Shown: positions 51,652 through 59,386, numbered from the stretch's first letter. The stretch: 64,000 nt of DNA from Acidimicrobiaceae bacterium (GCA_020637235.1 JACJWG010000005.1:189204-253203); one strand, 5' to 3'. Made by a program: numbers and translations. The notes: generated by a model from the letters alone, not told the origin.

Positions 51652-52272
51652 TCAGACGGTGCGCAGCGACGAGAGGGCCCCGATGACGAGCGGGCCGATC
51701 GAGAGACAGACGAACGACGGCAGGGTGCAGCACACCAGCGGCACCGACAGTCGCACCGGGATGCGGCGGGCCTCGGCCTCGGCGAGTCGTCGCCGGTGGG
51801 CTCGTGCGTCGTCGGCGAGCCGGTCGATCGTCGGAGCGAGCGGCAGACCGTCGCGCCATGCGGCGGTCACGGCACCGACCAGGGCGAGCGCCCGTGTGCC
51901 GAGGTGGTCCACCAGGGCGTCGAGAGCGTCGGCACGCCGCTCGCCGCGCTCCAGGCGCTGCAGCGTCGCGTCCAATGCGGGCAGCACGACCCGTGGCGCC
52001 GTCGAGCGGCTCATCTCGAGTGCGAGGTGCACGGGGAGGCCGGCCGTCAATCCCACCACCAGCAGGTCGAGCAGGTCGGGCATCGCCCGATCGAGCAGGG
52101 CGTCACGACGCCGGCGCGAACCGAGGCCGTGCCGCGATCGACCCGAGACATGCGTCGATCGTGACGTGGTGGACGCCCGCCCCGCGGCGGCCACGGGGCG
52201 GGCCGCCGACGTCGGCCACACCACGAGCAGCACCGCCGACGCCGCGACGACGGACGCCAGGACCGCGGTCAA
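51652..52272 (-). CDS. TadC-like type II/IV secretion F protein
   Basis: A 206-residue inner-membrane protein with an N-terminal TM helix, the cytoplasmic GspF helical domain (AMPDLLDLLVVGLTAGLPVHLALE…WRDGLPLAPTIDRLADD) and a C-terminal TM pair (LSVPLVCCTLPSFVCLSIGPLVIG). The TTG at 52272 overlaps the TadB stop (TTGA) and is preferred; in-frame GTGs at 52305-52308 would add about 12 residues. It forms the platform of the pilus machine with TadB. Confidence 0.82.
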   Translation of the reverse strand: MTAVLASVVAASAVLLVVWPTSAARPVAAAGRASTTSRSTHVSGRSRHGLGSRRRRDALLDRAMPDLLDLLVVGLTAGLPVHLALEMSRSTAPRVVLPALDATLQRLERGERRADALDALVDHLGTRALALVGAVTAAWRDGLPLAPTIDRLADDARAHRRRLAEAEARRIPVRLSVPLVCCTLPSFVCLSIGPLVIGALSSLRTV

Positions 52273-52940
52273 CGATCGGCTCCGATCACCCGGCGCATCC
52301 ACCACCAGCCGATCGCGTTCAGGATCACGCCGATCAGCGACAGCACGACGACGACGCCCGACGTGGTGTACGCCGCCCGCACCGACGGGCTGCTCAGCAC
52401 GCTCCAGCCGGCGAACGCGAGCGGCAACAGCGTGAGCACCCGAGCGCTGGCGCGTGCCTGTGCCGCTTGGGCGAGGCGCTCGGCGCGCCAGGCGCGGCGT
52501 TCGCGTACGACGACGCTCGTGCGTTCGAGCACCTCGGCGAGGGCGCTGGTGTGAGCGGTGCCCAGTCGGAGCGCGTGGACGACGAGGTCGTCCTCCACAT
52601 CGCCGGATCGGTGCTCGGCGAGGGCATCGACCAGCGGGCGGTCGTGCGCGAGCGCGTTCGCCACCTCGACGAGGCGACCCGGCGACTCCGCCAGGGTCGA
52701 CACCAGCGCCGCCCGCACGCCGGCGCCGGATCTGACCTCGCGCTGCAGCCGGTCGAGCAGCTGCGCCACGTCGGCAGAACGGCGGCGGCGTCGGGGCCGC
52801 CGAGCGTCGGCGCTCGCGCCAGGTGACGCCAGCGGCCGCGGCGGCCGCGCCCATCCGCCGAGCGAGGTGAACACGACGACGGCGACCGAGGCGACCACCA
52901 CGAGGTCGAGGCCGAGCGGTCCGAGCGCCACCCCGGTCAC
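52269..52940 (-). CDS. TadB-like type II/IV secretion F protein
   Basis: A 223-residue GspF-domain membrane protein: N-terminal TM, DVAQLLDRLQREVRSGAGVRAALVSTLAESPG, RLAQAAQARASARVLTLLPLAFAGWSVL and a final TM helix (GVVVVLSLIGVILNAIGWWW). It is shorter than classic TadB. GTG at 52940 overlaps the TadA stop (GTGA). It partners TadC. Confidence 0.85.
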   Translation of the reverse strand: MTGVALGPLGLDLVVVASVAVVVFTSLGGWARPPRPLASPGASADARRPRRRRRSADVAQLLDRLQREVRSGAGVRAALVSTLAESPGRLVEVANALAHDRPLVDALAEHRSGDVEDDLVVHALRLGTAHTSALAEVLERTSVVVRERRAWRAERLAQAAQARASARVLTLLPLAFAGWSVLSSPSVRAAYTTSGVVVVLSLIGVILNAIGWWWMRRVIGADR

Positions 52941-53887
52941 CGGCGGCCTCGCCGCAGGGGCAGCCGGCGCTGGAGGGCGTCGGCCAGCACCCGGTGCTCG
53001 CCGGCCGATCCCACCTCGACGACCTCGCGGATGCGTCGCCCGCGCTCGTCGCGCTCGAGGTGCACCACGATGTCGATCGAGCGCATCACCTGCGCCGTCA
53101 CGTCGTCGAGCGGCCAGCCGGGCGAGCTGCGCACCACCAGCGACGCGAGCCGGTGCAGCGCGTCGAGGGCGCCGTTCGCGTGCACGGTGGAGAGCGAACC
53201 GTCGTGACCGGTGTTGAGCGCCTGGAGCAGGTCGACGGACTCGTCGCCGCGGATCTCGCCGATCACGAGTCGGTCCGGACGCAGCCGGAGTGCGGTGCGG
53301 ACCAATCTCGACAACTCGATCGCCGCGGCGCCCTCGCTCGCCGGACGGGTCTCGAGGCGCAGCACGTGTGGCGACGAGAGGTGCAGTTCGGCGGTGTCCT
53401 CCAACGTCACGATCCGTTCGTGCACGGGAATGCAGCCGGCCAGCGCATTGAGCAACGACGTCTTGCCGGAGCTGGTGGCGCCGCTCACCAGCGTGTTGCA
53501 GCGCGCCGCCACCACCTCGCGGAGCAGTTCGACCAGATGGCCCTCGCCGAAGTCGTCGAGATCCAATGGCAGCCGTCGGAAGCGTCGGAAGGCGAGGCAC
53601 GGCCCGTCGGCCGCCACCGGCGGCAGCACTGCGCACACGCGTGTGCCGTCGGGGAGACGCGCGTCGACGATGGGCGAGGCCCGGTCGAGGCGACGCCCGA
53701 GCGGTGCCAGGACGCGTTCGATCACGACGTCGACGACGCCGGCGTCGAGGCGCCCCACGTATTCGACGCCGGGGCGGTCGGCGCGCTCGATCCACACCTC
53801 GCGACCCGCGTTCACCAGCACCTCGTCGACGTCGTCGGCGTAGACCCAACGATCGAGATCGCCGAGGCCGAACACCGACCGCGTCAC
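52937..53887 (-). CDS. TadA/CpaF-type pilus ATPase
   Basis: A 316-residue secretion ATPase. Walker A is SGATSSGKTSLLN, the Asp box ERIVTLEDTAELHL, Walker B region LRPDRLVIGEIRGDES and the His box GHDGSLSTVHAN. It energises pilin polymerisation. The protein is shorter than CpaF (about 450 residues) because the N-terminal domain is trimmed, as in actinobacterial tight-adherence loci. Four-bp overlaps with both neighbours. Confidence 0.93.
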   Translation of the reverse strand: MTRSVFGLGDLDRWVYADDVDEVLVNAGREVWIERADRPGVEYVGRLDAGVVDVVIERVLAPLGRRLDRASPIVDARLPDGTRVCAVLPPVAADGPCLAFRRFRRLPLDLDDFGEGHLVELLREVVAARCNTLVSGATSSGKTSLLNALAGCIPVHERIVTLEDTAELHLSSPHVLRLETRPASEGAAAIELSRLVRTALRLRPDRLVIGEIRGDESVDLLQALNTGHDGSLSTVHANGALDALHRLASLVVRSSPGWPLDDVTAQVMRSIDIVVHLERDERGRRIREVVEVGSAGEHRVLADALQRRLPLRRGRR

Positions 53888-54564
53888 GTGGGCACCGCCG
53901 GAGCCGACGTCGGCGCGCTCGCACGAACCCGTTCGATCGCCCGCATCCAGGCGGTGGGGAAGCGCCTGCCGAGCAGGCCCTGGTCGGCCAGTCGGGCCAT
54001 CGCCGGGTCCCAGTGCACGTCGGCGAGGATCGGGGCGCCCACGATCGATGCGATGTCGGCGGTCCGGTACTGGTGCACGGGCTCGCGTACGACCACCACG
54101 CCGGTGGCGTTGCCGGGCAGGCGGACGGCGCGTCGGAGCGCGAGGTACTCGGGGCGGGTGACGAGGAGCGACTGCCGAGCGCAGGCGTGCAGGACGTGGT
54201 GACGCGCGTGGGGACCGGCATCGACCACGACCTCGACCGGGCCGGCGCTGCAGGCGTGGCCGAGCCGTTCGGCGTGCACCGCCTCGATCGGGCGGCCGTC
54301 GTCGAGCCGCCCGGCCGGCACGAGTTGCAGGTCGGGTGCCACCTCGACGGCCAGGCGCGCGAGCGACTCAGGGGTGGCGTGCGGCGAGGCGAGCCAGTCG
54401 CCGACGCCGGGCCCGTCGGGCAGGTCGACACCGAGCAGGGCCGGCAGGTCGCCGCCGAGGTCGACGAGCACGGTGGGCCCCGAGCGGGCCGAGACCATCG
54501 CGAGGGACGCGGCGACGAGCGTCGCGCCGGATCCGCCCTTGGCGGACCAACAGAGCGTGTACAT
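53884..54564 (-). CDS. TadZ/CpaE-type ParA-like ATPase
   Basis: A 226-residue MinD/ParA-fold protein. The deviant Walker A reads WSAKGGSGATLVAASLA, with Ala-Thr where ParA has K-T/S; the signature Lys (KGG) is retained. VLVDLGGDLPALLGVD is the second motif and EVVVDAGPHARH the Walker B region. TadZ proteins localise the Tad machine to its cell position. It heads the operon, 124 bp from tRNA-Sec. Confidence 0.85.
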   Translation of the reverse strand: MYTLCWSAKGGSGATLVAASLAMVSARSGPTVLVDLGGDLPALLGVDLPDGPGVGDWLASPHATPESLARLAVEVAPDLQLVPAGRLDDGRPIEAVHAERLGHACSAGPVEVVVDAGPHARHHVLHACARQSLLVTRPEYLALRRAVRLPGNATGVVVVREPVHQYRTADIASIVGAPILADVHWDPAMARLADQGLLGRRFPTAWMRAIERVRASAPTSAPAVPT

Positions 54565-54643
54565 GGAGAGCCTCCGAGTGCGATCGGCACGGGAGGGGGA
54601 AGCGGCCGGGAAGCTACCGCTGCCGACGGCAGGTCACAACGGC

Positions 54644-54670
54644 TTGCTCGTACCGAGCCACCGCTAGGGT
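54644..54670 (+). promoter_or_regulatory. Possible promoter of tRNA-Sec
   Basis: A TTGCTC (54644-54649) and TAGGGT (54665-54670) lie 18 nt upstream of the tRNA. The spacing of 15 nt is short for a sigma-70 promoter, so the -35 assignment is weak; the -10 is plausible. Confidence 0.35.
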
Positions 54671-54688
54671 GACCGCGCACGTGAGCGG

Positions 54689-54784
54689 GGAGGTGTCTGG
54701 GCGCCTGGTGGGCTCCACCGCCTTCAAAGCGGCTGGGACGAGCGATCCTCGTCCGGCGGGTTCGATTCCCGTCCACCTCCGCCA
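54689..54784 (+). tRNA. selC: tRNA-Sec (TCA anticodon)
   Basis: A 96-nt tRNA with the anticodon TCA in a CTTCAAA loop, which identifies selenocysteine tRNA. The extended variable arm (GGACGAG/CTCGTCC) and long acceptor (GGAGGTG/CACCTCC) are typical, the T arm is GCGGGTTCGATTCCCGT and CCA is encoded. Position 8 of the acceptor extension (T opposite C) is a mismatch. Together with selA at the left edge, it shows that UGA can be decoded as Sec. The CCA end touches the 21-nt repeat at 54784. Confidence 0.95.
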
Positions 54785-54804
54785 CGTGCTCACCGGCCGG
54801 TTCG
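54784..54804 (+). repeat. 21-nt direct repeat, left copy (tRNA-Sec end)
   Basis: Starts at the last base of the tRNA-Sec CCA and contains the palindrome ACCGGCCGGT. An exact copy in the same orientation occurs at 59665-59685. Weaker similarity continues about 14 nt further. It resembles an attachment-site pair for an element inserted beside a tRNA, although the repeat does not include the tRNA body. Confidence 0.7.
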
Positions 54805-54957
54805 CTGAGCTGCCGAGAGGGGTCCGTGTGCTTGGACCGACGTATCGGCGGGGGAACCACACCAAGGGTCAGGCTTCGTGGGGTTGCGCCGGTGGAGCGG
54901 CGGCGGAACCACACGGAGGTCTGGCCGAGCGGTGGCGGTCGCGACCGCCTGCTCGAC

Positions 54958-55140
54958 ATGAGCGAGATGTGCGAGCTGCCGCTGACCCACGCGTCCGACC
55001 TGCACGCCCTGGAACACGTTCCCGTGGCGCAGGCGGCCGCTCAGCGTTGGATCGAGGTGCTGGGCGAAGCCGCGTCGCACGTGTCCGACGAGCTCAAGGC
55101 TGCGCATCCCGAGATCCCGTGGCGGGAGCTGGCCGCCGCT
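54958..55140 (+). pseudogene. Fragment of a HepT-like (HEPN, DUF86) toxin gene
   Basis: About 60 codons from MSEMCELPLTHASDL through QRWIEVLGEAASHVSDEL and HPEIPWRELAA match the middle of HepT-type proteins. After that the match stops (ASSGGIEGHG replaces the expected RNxxxH-containing end) just where the convergent pseudogene ends. The upstream start is also missing. No MntA partner is seen. A truncated remnant at the island edge. Confidence 0.55.
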
Positions 55141-55143
55141 TCG

Positions 55144-55711
55144 TCAGGCGGGATCGAGGGGCACGGCCGAGGCGATCTGGCGTGCGATGTCGCTCGGAGA
55201 TCGCCCGTCCCCGAACACCACCAGGTCGGCCAGCGAGAGGTTCTGCCGGGAGCCGATCCATTCCTCGAGGTAGTCGTGGCCGTCCCGAATCCAGTCGGTG
55301 CCCTTGTCCCGTTCGCATCGTTCGCGCAAGACGCGACGTGACTCGGCCGGGTCGGGTGAAGGCAGGAGGAAGACCACGAACGCGGCGCCGAGCACACGCG
55401 CCGCCTCGTCGAATCGTTCCTCGTCCTCGAAGTGGCTGTGCCCGGCACCCAGTGCGATCACCGCCGTCGGGAAGTCCGTGAGCGCTGCGAGCGCTGCGAG
55501 CCGCGCCGGCTGCCACCAGCGATGGGGCGTTTCGGAAGCCGTCGACCTCGATTCGTTCGACGAAGTCGCTCACGGGCTGACCGACCGTGTCGTCGTAGCG
55601 GTGGCCGACGGCGTCGATGTCGACGATGTCTCGATCGAGGAGGCCGGCCAGGATCTCACCCACGGTCGACTTGCCGGTGCCCGCAGGGCCGATGAGCGCG
55701 ATCGGCTTCAC
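55144..55711 (-). pseudogene. Frameshifted shikimate-kinase-like P-loop kinase
   Basis: Two frames encode one protein. The first (start 55711) has KPIALIGPAGTGKSTVGEI and the DIDAVGHRYDDTVGQPVSDF region; the second, ending at 55144, has HRWWQPARLAALAALTDFP, IALGAGHSHFEDEERFDEA and WIRDGHDYLEEWIGSRQ. They join at a G4 run (C4 in the coding strand) at 55524-55527; removing one base restores a continuous reading (FRNA-HRWWQ). It is either a real frameshift or a homopolymer error. Probable small-molecule kinase; function now likely lost. Confidence 0.7.
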
Positions 55712-55869
55712 ACGGCCAGCCTGTCACCGTCGCTGGGTCTCCAGCCGGCTCTCGGCGAGCGAGAGCTCCGCCCGGTGGTCATGGCCGTCGTTCTGCGCTC
55801 CCACCGTCCGGCCGGTACCTCGAGCGGTACGGCAGCTCGAGGCGAGATGCCGGGTTGCCCCACTAGTAG

Positions 55870-55880
55870 TACCATAGGTA
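55870..55880. promoter_or_regulatory. Inverted repeat upstream of mazE
   Basis: TACC and GGTA flank ATA, 10 nt before the mazE ATG, and the left part also looks like a -10 box (TACCAT). MazE-type antitoxins repress their own operons by binding such sites. No good Shine-Dalgarno precedes the ATG. Confidence 0.4.
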
Positions 55881-55890
55881 GCATCCTGGT

Positions 55891-56109
55891 ATGAAGGTCA
55901 GTGTCAGCCTGCCAGACGAGGACGTGGAGTTCCTCGACACGTACGCCGAGCGAGGGGGCTTCGCCTCGAGATCGGCCGTGCTCCACAAAGCAGTCCGACT
56001 GCTGCGTGCCTCGGAGTTGGGCGCCGCCTACGAAGACGCGTGGGCAGAGTGGGAGGCGGCCGACGACAGTGCTCTCTGGGAGTCCACGGCAGCGGACGGA
56101 CAGGCCTGA
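55891..56109 (+). CDS. MazE-like ribbon-helix-helix antitoxin
   Basis: A 72-residue protein: an N-terminal RHH strand (KVSVSLPDEDVEFLDTYA), then SRSAVLHKAVRLLRASEL and an acidic C-terminal tail (WAEWEAADDSALWE) that would bind the toxin. Its stop shares one base with the toxin start (TGATG). The family pairs with MazF toxins. Codon use and GC are less extreme than those of the core genes around the window. Confidence 0.88.
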   Translation: MKVSVSLPDEDVEFLDTYAERGGFASRSAVLHKAVRLLRASELGAAYEDAWAEWEAADDSALWESTAADGQA

Positions 56110-56456
56110 TGCGGCGAGGTGAGATCCGGCTCGTCGACCTCGAACCCGTCCGAGGTGCAGAGGCCGACAAGCAGCGTCCAGCGATCATCGTCAGCAACGA
56201 CGGCGCCAACAACGCAGCGCAGCGCCTCGGGCGAGGCGTCATCACCGTCGTGCCAGTCACGTCGAGTACCGATCGCGTCTACCCGTTTCAGGTCTTCCTG
56301 CCTGCGAGCGTCACAGGCCTGACGGCTGACTCGAAGGCGCAAGCGGAGCAAGTGCGCTCGATCGCCATTGAACGCCTCGGTCGACGAATCGGCATGCTCA
56401 ACGCAGAACTGCAGACGGATCTCGACGAAGCACTTCGTCTCCACCTCGCTCTCTGA
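56109..56456 (+). CDS. MazF-family mRNA interferase toxin
   Basis: A 115-residue toxin: RRGEIRLVDLEPVRGAEADKQRPAIIVSND is the MazF signature, then VITVVPVTSST and AQAEQVRSIAIERLGRRIG. MazF cleaves RNA at short sequence motifs. All conserved positions appear intact, so it is probably active and held by the adjacent antitoxin. It starts in the antitoxin stop codon. Confidence 0.93.
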   Translation: MRRGEIRLVDLEPVRGAEADKQRPAIIVSNDGANNAAQRLGRGVITVVPVTSSTDRVYPFQVFLPASVTGLTADSKAQAEQVRSIAIERLGRRIGMLNAELQTDLDEALRLHLAL

Positions 56457-56506
56457 CTGCCGAGCCAGCAACGCTCCGACCGGCAGCTCGGCTCGGGCCG
56501 GTGCTG

Positions 56507-56917
56507 TCACACGGCGAAGATTTCGACGAGACCTTCGAGGGCCTGGAAGTCGTCCGGGTTGCGGGTGTAGAGCGGGAGTTCCTTCGAGCACGCCACCGCG
56601 GCAATGAGCAGGTCGACGGCTCACGCACCGCGAGCCTCGCGGCCTGCAGCGGTGACCGCTGCGTACACGCGGCCGTATGCGCGGGAGGCCTCTGCATCGA
56701 ACGGCAGCGGATCGAACACTGCCTCGGCTCGCTGGAGTCGATCCTGGCGTCGGGCTCGTTCTTCGGTGTCTTGCGTCGCGTGTGGTCCGGCAGCGAGTTC
56801 GGCCATGGTGATCGCGCTGACCGCGGACTCGATGGGGAGCAGACTCGGGTCGAGCCGCTCGAGGTCGATGATGACCGAGGTGTCGAGCAACCCCTGTGCT
56901 CGTCGCTGGTCAGCCAC
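56507..56917 (-). pseudogene. VapC-like PIN toxin with an in-frame TGA
   Basis: The reading frame from the GTG at 56917 to the TGA at 56507 encodes a full PIN protein (LLDTSVIIDLERLD, ITMAELAAG, AVDLLIAAVACSKELPLYTRNPDDFQAL) except for a TGA at 56621-56623 between ARGA and AVDLL, where Arg is usual. CGA to TGA would explain it. Termination there removes two of the acidic active-site residues, so the toxin is probably dead unless UGA is read through. The start overlaps the antitoxin by 8 bp. Confidence 0.8.
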
Positions 56918-57164
56918 GCGGAGACGGGTCCTGGTCGACGACGGCGTCGAGATCGTCGCGGAAGCGGCGGGCGTCCACGGCAGGCGCATGGCGGAACATG
57001 GCCACGACCGTGTCGGTGGACACGAAGCGATGACGTCGCAGCGGAGTCAGTTCGCCGACCGGCGTGCCGTTGCGCGTCACGATGAACGACTCGCCCTGAT
57101 CGAGGGAACGCATGATCTCGCCACTGTCGTTGCGCAGCTCTCGTTGCGTGATCGTCCGAATCAT
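56910..57164 (-). CDS. Phd/YefM-type antitoxin
   Basis: An 84-residue antitoxin: MIRTITQRELRNDSGEIMRSLDQGESFIVTRNGTPVGEL is the Phd/VapB fold that binds DNA, followed by a toxin-binding tail (FRDDLDAVVDQDPS). The ATG at 57164 was chosen because the conserved sequence starts there. It is coupled to the disrupted PIN gene; keeping an intact antitoxin next to a broken toxin is typical of decaying toxin-antitoxin loci. Confidence 0.88.
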   Translation of the reverse strand: MIRTITQRELRNDSGEIMRSLDQGESFIVTRNGTPVGELTPLRRHRFVSTDTVVAMFRHAPAVDARRFRDDLDAVVDQDPSPRG

Positions 57165-57231
57165 GACCAGTCCGTAGCACAGCGTGCTACGGACTCGCAA
57201 CCACCCGACCGGATCGGCGGCTCGGCTCGGA

Positions 57232-57630
57232 TCAGGTACTGAGGAGTTCGACGTGGCAACGAACGCCTGGCGCCCGCGAGAGCCTGCCGTCAGCGGTGAG
57301 AAGCGGGTAGCCGAGAGACTCGGCGAGCGCGACGTACGCCGCGTCGTAGGGAGTCACACTGGAGCGCAGTTCATAGGCACGGATCATCAGCGGGCCTGTC
57401 GGGAAGCGATCGAGGGGGAGGGCCAGGAGGTCGTCGACTGCTGCTTTGAATCGTCGTGCTGTGAGGTCGCCTGCTCGCCACCGCATGCGGAGCACGGCGA
57501 CGGTTTCGACGTCGATGAGATCGGGGGCGGCGAGGTGGGTTTCCCCGGCGACGCGTGTCCTGGCTGTTCTCCCGGCCTGGCCGTCGTCTCCGACGAGGTT
57601 GGCCATGATCGAGGCGTCGACGACGATCAC
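57232..57630 (-). CDS. VapC-family PIN toxin
   Basis: A 132-residue PIN ribonuclease with D5 (IVVDASIMANL), E42 (DLIDVETVAVLR), and D residues in TPYDAAYVALAE and LLTADGRLS, the full set of acidic metal ligands. VapC toxins cut specific tRNAs or rRNA. It overlaps the antitoxin by 4 bp (ATGA). Intact, so probably functional. Confidence 0.92.
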   Translation of the reverse strand: MIVVDASIMANLVGDDGQAGRTARTRVAGETHLAAPDLIDVETVAVLRMRWRAGDLTARRFKAAVDDLLALPLDRFPTGPLMIRAYELRSSVTPYDAAYVALAESLGYPLLTADGRLSRAPGVRCHVELLST

Positions 57631-57857
57631 ATCCGTCCGCGTTCGTCGTCGAGATCCCGCACTGCGGTGTCGAATCCGACCTTGCCGCCTCGCCGGCGGC
57701 CGATTCGGTCGAGCACGTCGTTGAGCGTCGGGGTGCTGGCGAGCCTGGTCAGTTCGGTCGCCAGATACTGCTGCAGCGACTTACCCTCTGCCTCGGCTCG
57801 TCGCTGAAGGTTCGCATGGACATCGTCCGGGAGATCTCGCACCAACACGTTCGGCAT
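57627..57857 (-). CDS. FitA/VapB-like antitoxin
   Basis: A 76-residue RHH protein: NVLVRDLPDDVHANLQRRAEAEGKSLQQYLATELTRLA is the FitA-type DNA-binding part, and the C-terminal basic/acidic tail (GRRRGGKVGFDTAVRDLDDERG) would wrap the PIN toxin. First gene of a two-gene operon, divergent from the HEPN operon across 135 bp. Confidence 0.9.
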   Translation of the reverse strand: MPNVLVRDLPDDVHANLQRRAEAEGKSLQQYLATELTRLASTPTLNDVLDRIGRRRGGKVGFDTAVRDLDDERGRM

Positions 57858-57992
57858 GCTTGCATTCTGCTATCGGCTCTGGCGAAAGGCAACCCTCGCC
57901 ACCCGCCCCAATGCCCGGAGCGCGCGTCGCCCACGGCACCAGGCCGAGCAGTGCGGCAGATCGGATCGGCCTCATCGTGGCATGCTCGACTC

Positions 57993-58145
57993 GTGGCTCG
58001 GGTTCTCGTCGTCAAGTTGATTGCCGACGAACGTGTCGCCTTTCCGGTGTGGGCCAACAACATCGCGGAGGTGCGCTTGGGGGTAGTCGGCGGCGGCGCT
58101 GTGGCGTTCGTCGAAGAAACGCCCGAGACCGAGGCGCGCCGGTGA
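57993..58145 (+). CDS. Small protein upstream of the HEPN-motif gene
   Basis: A 50-residue ORF from GTG: ARVLVVKLIADERVAFPVWANN then IAEVRLGVVGGGAVAFVEETPE. It has alternating hydrophobic residues suggesting a small beta protein. No known family recognised. Its TGA overlaps the next gene's GTG (GTGA), so translation is coupled. By position it could be an antitoxin or partner of the HEPN-motif protein; that is inference. Confidence 0.5.
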   Translation: MARVLVVKLIADERVAFPVWANNIAEVRLGVVGGGAVAFVEETPETEARR

Positions 58146-58855
58146 GTGTCCAGCCGACCCGCGAACGCCTCGACGTCATCGCAGGCACTCTTGTGCACGA
58201 TCGCGCCAAGCTCTCGATTGCCGATGCCCGAACGCTGTACCTCTTCGCTCCCGGCTACGTGCGAGAGATGATCAACGGCCGGGTGTTCGTGCGCCACGTG
58301 CGGTCGTCCCTCGATGCCGCACTCGGGGACGTTCGAGGGGTTTCAGGCCGCGACGGCCGAGGCAACGTTGTTGACCTCGATCAGACCCGGTGTTGGCTTG
58401 GAGCCTCGGGCTATCTGATGCTGCTCGACCAGATTTGTACGGTGTTCGACTACGGCGGGTTCGAGGGGCTACTCACGTCCGACATGGCTGGGCTGAGCGC
58501 CGATGAAGCCGGCGCAATCTATGGACTGCGAAACGCATTTGTCCACAGTTACGGCTTGGTCAACGACGCCAAGGGCCTGAAGGACGCGACTCGTCGTCGA
58601 CGCCGACACACCTTCAACCTCACGGTGGGCCAGAGCACATTGGTCACGCTTGGCGATCGAACAAATGTCCTGACGGCGAAACTGCCCGACTTGCCGCCGA
58701 CGACCATCGATCTCGGTCGGCTTGGCGATCACGTCGAGATGATCGTCGAGCAGATTCGTGCTTCTCACCTCACTGGCGTGTCACTGCCCTGGGCCGTGAC
58801 TGACATCGATGAGTTCGTGGGCCTCTCGTTCTTCAGTCACTACGACACGATCTGA
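58142..58855 (+). CDS. Protein with a HEPN-type RNxxxH motif
   Basis: A 237-residue protein of unknown family. Its mostly helical middle ends in RNAFVH (R130-H135), fitting the Rx4-6H catalytic motif of HEPN ribonucleases (as in HepT, RloC and abortive-infection proteins). Codon use is less GC-biased than elsewhere, suggesting acquisition. It lies among toxin-antitoxin genes. A single motif is weak evidence; the assignment needs structural comparison. Confidence 0.6.
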   Translation: MSVQPTRERLDVIAGTLVHDRAKLSIADARTLYLFAPGYVREMINGRVFVRHVRSSLDAALGDVRGVSGRDGRGNVVDLDQTRCWLGASGYLMLLDQICTVFDYGGFEGLLTSDMAGLSADEAGAIYGLRNAFVHSYGLVNDAKGLKDATRRRRRHTFNLTVGQSTLVTLGDRTNVLTAKLPDLPPTTIDLGRLGDHVEMIVEQIRASHLTGVSLPWAVTDIDEFVGLSFFSHYDTI

Positions 58856-58892
58856 AGACAGGCGTACTGCCTCGTATCGGCAGATCGGATCG

Positions 58893-59153
58893 TCAGCTGG
58901 CGAGCTTGGAGTACTTGCGCTGGGCGGCTTGCTTGGACACGCCGAGCATGGTGCCGATCTCGCTCCAGGACCTGCCGTTGCTCCGTGCCACGCGAACAGC
59001 GTCGGCGAGCGCCGTTTCCAGACGGTCACGTCGGGCGGCGTACTGAGCGATCGCCTTGAGTTCATCGGTGTCGATCTCGACCAGGTCATCACCGTCGACG
59101 TCGTCTGCCCATGCTTCGAGCGCAGCAGCGCGTTGTGCTCGTGTCGGACTCAT
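58893..59153 (-). CDS. Small helix-turn-helix protein (probable antitoxin)
   Basis: An 86-residue protein with a C-terminal HTH: DRLETALADAVRVARSNGRSWSEIGTMLGVSKQAAQRKYSKL. The N-terminal part is acidic (DDVDGDDLVEIDTDEL). It overlaps the BrnT-like gene by 4 bp. The pairing of a short BrnT-like protein with this HTH type is common, and it probably represses the operon at the palindrome 31 bp before the first gene. Confidence 0.82.
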   Translation of the reverse strand: MSPTRAQRAAALEAWADDVDGDDLVEIDTDELKAIAQYAARRDRLETALADAVRVARSNGRSWSEIGTMLGVSKQAAQRKYSKLAS

Positions 59154-59386
59154 CGCATCCACCACCCCTTCGAGAACTTCGGCCGTGCCCGCATCGCATG
59201 AATGATCGCAACCCCGTCGCCATCGATCACCACGCCGACCTCGAGCGGATCCCCGCTGCCGGCCGGACCGATGAACATCGTCACGTCGGGATCGTCTGTC
59301 TCGTATGCCTTCCAGTGGTTCCGGAAGGCGTGGATCATGTCGTCGTCCGCAACGCCGTGCTTGCGCGCCGACGGTTCGATGTCCAC
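59150..59386 (-). CDS. BrnT/DUF4258-like small protein (possible toxin)
   Basis: A 78-residue protein: SARKHGVADDDMIHAFRNHWKAYE, MFIGPAGSGDPLEVGVVID and VAIIHAMRARPKF follow the pattern of BrnT-like folds (helix, paired strands, IIxAxxAR near the end). RNase activity is plausible but unproven. It is the first gene of a two-gene operon with the HTH protein and is preceded by an inverted repeat. Confidence 0.65.
   Translation of the reverse strand: MDIEPSARKHGVADDDMIHAFRNHWKAYETDDPDVTMFIGPAGSGDPLEVGVVIDGDGVAIIHAMRARPKFSKGWWMR

Noticed and set aside
54614..54957. Small ORFs around tRNA-Sec
   Set aside because: They read across the tRNA or the repeat and have no recognisable protein features.
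56507..56917. Selenoprotein reading of the PIN gene
   Set aside because: Family members have Arg at this site, the change CGA to TGA is a single transition, and no clear SECIS-like stem follows; treated as a pseudogene with the test stated.
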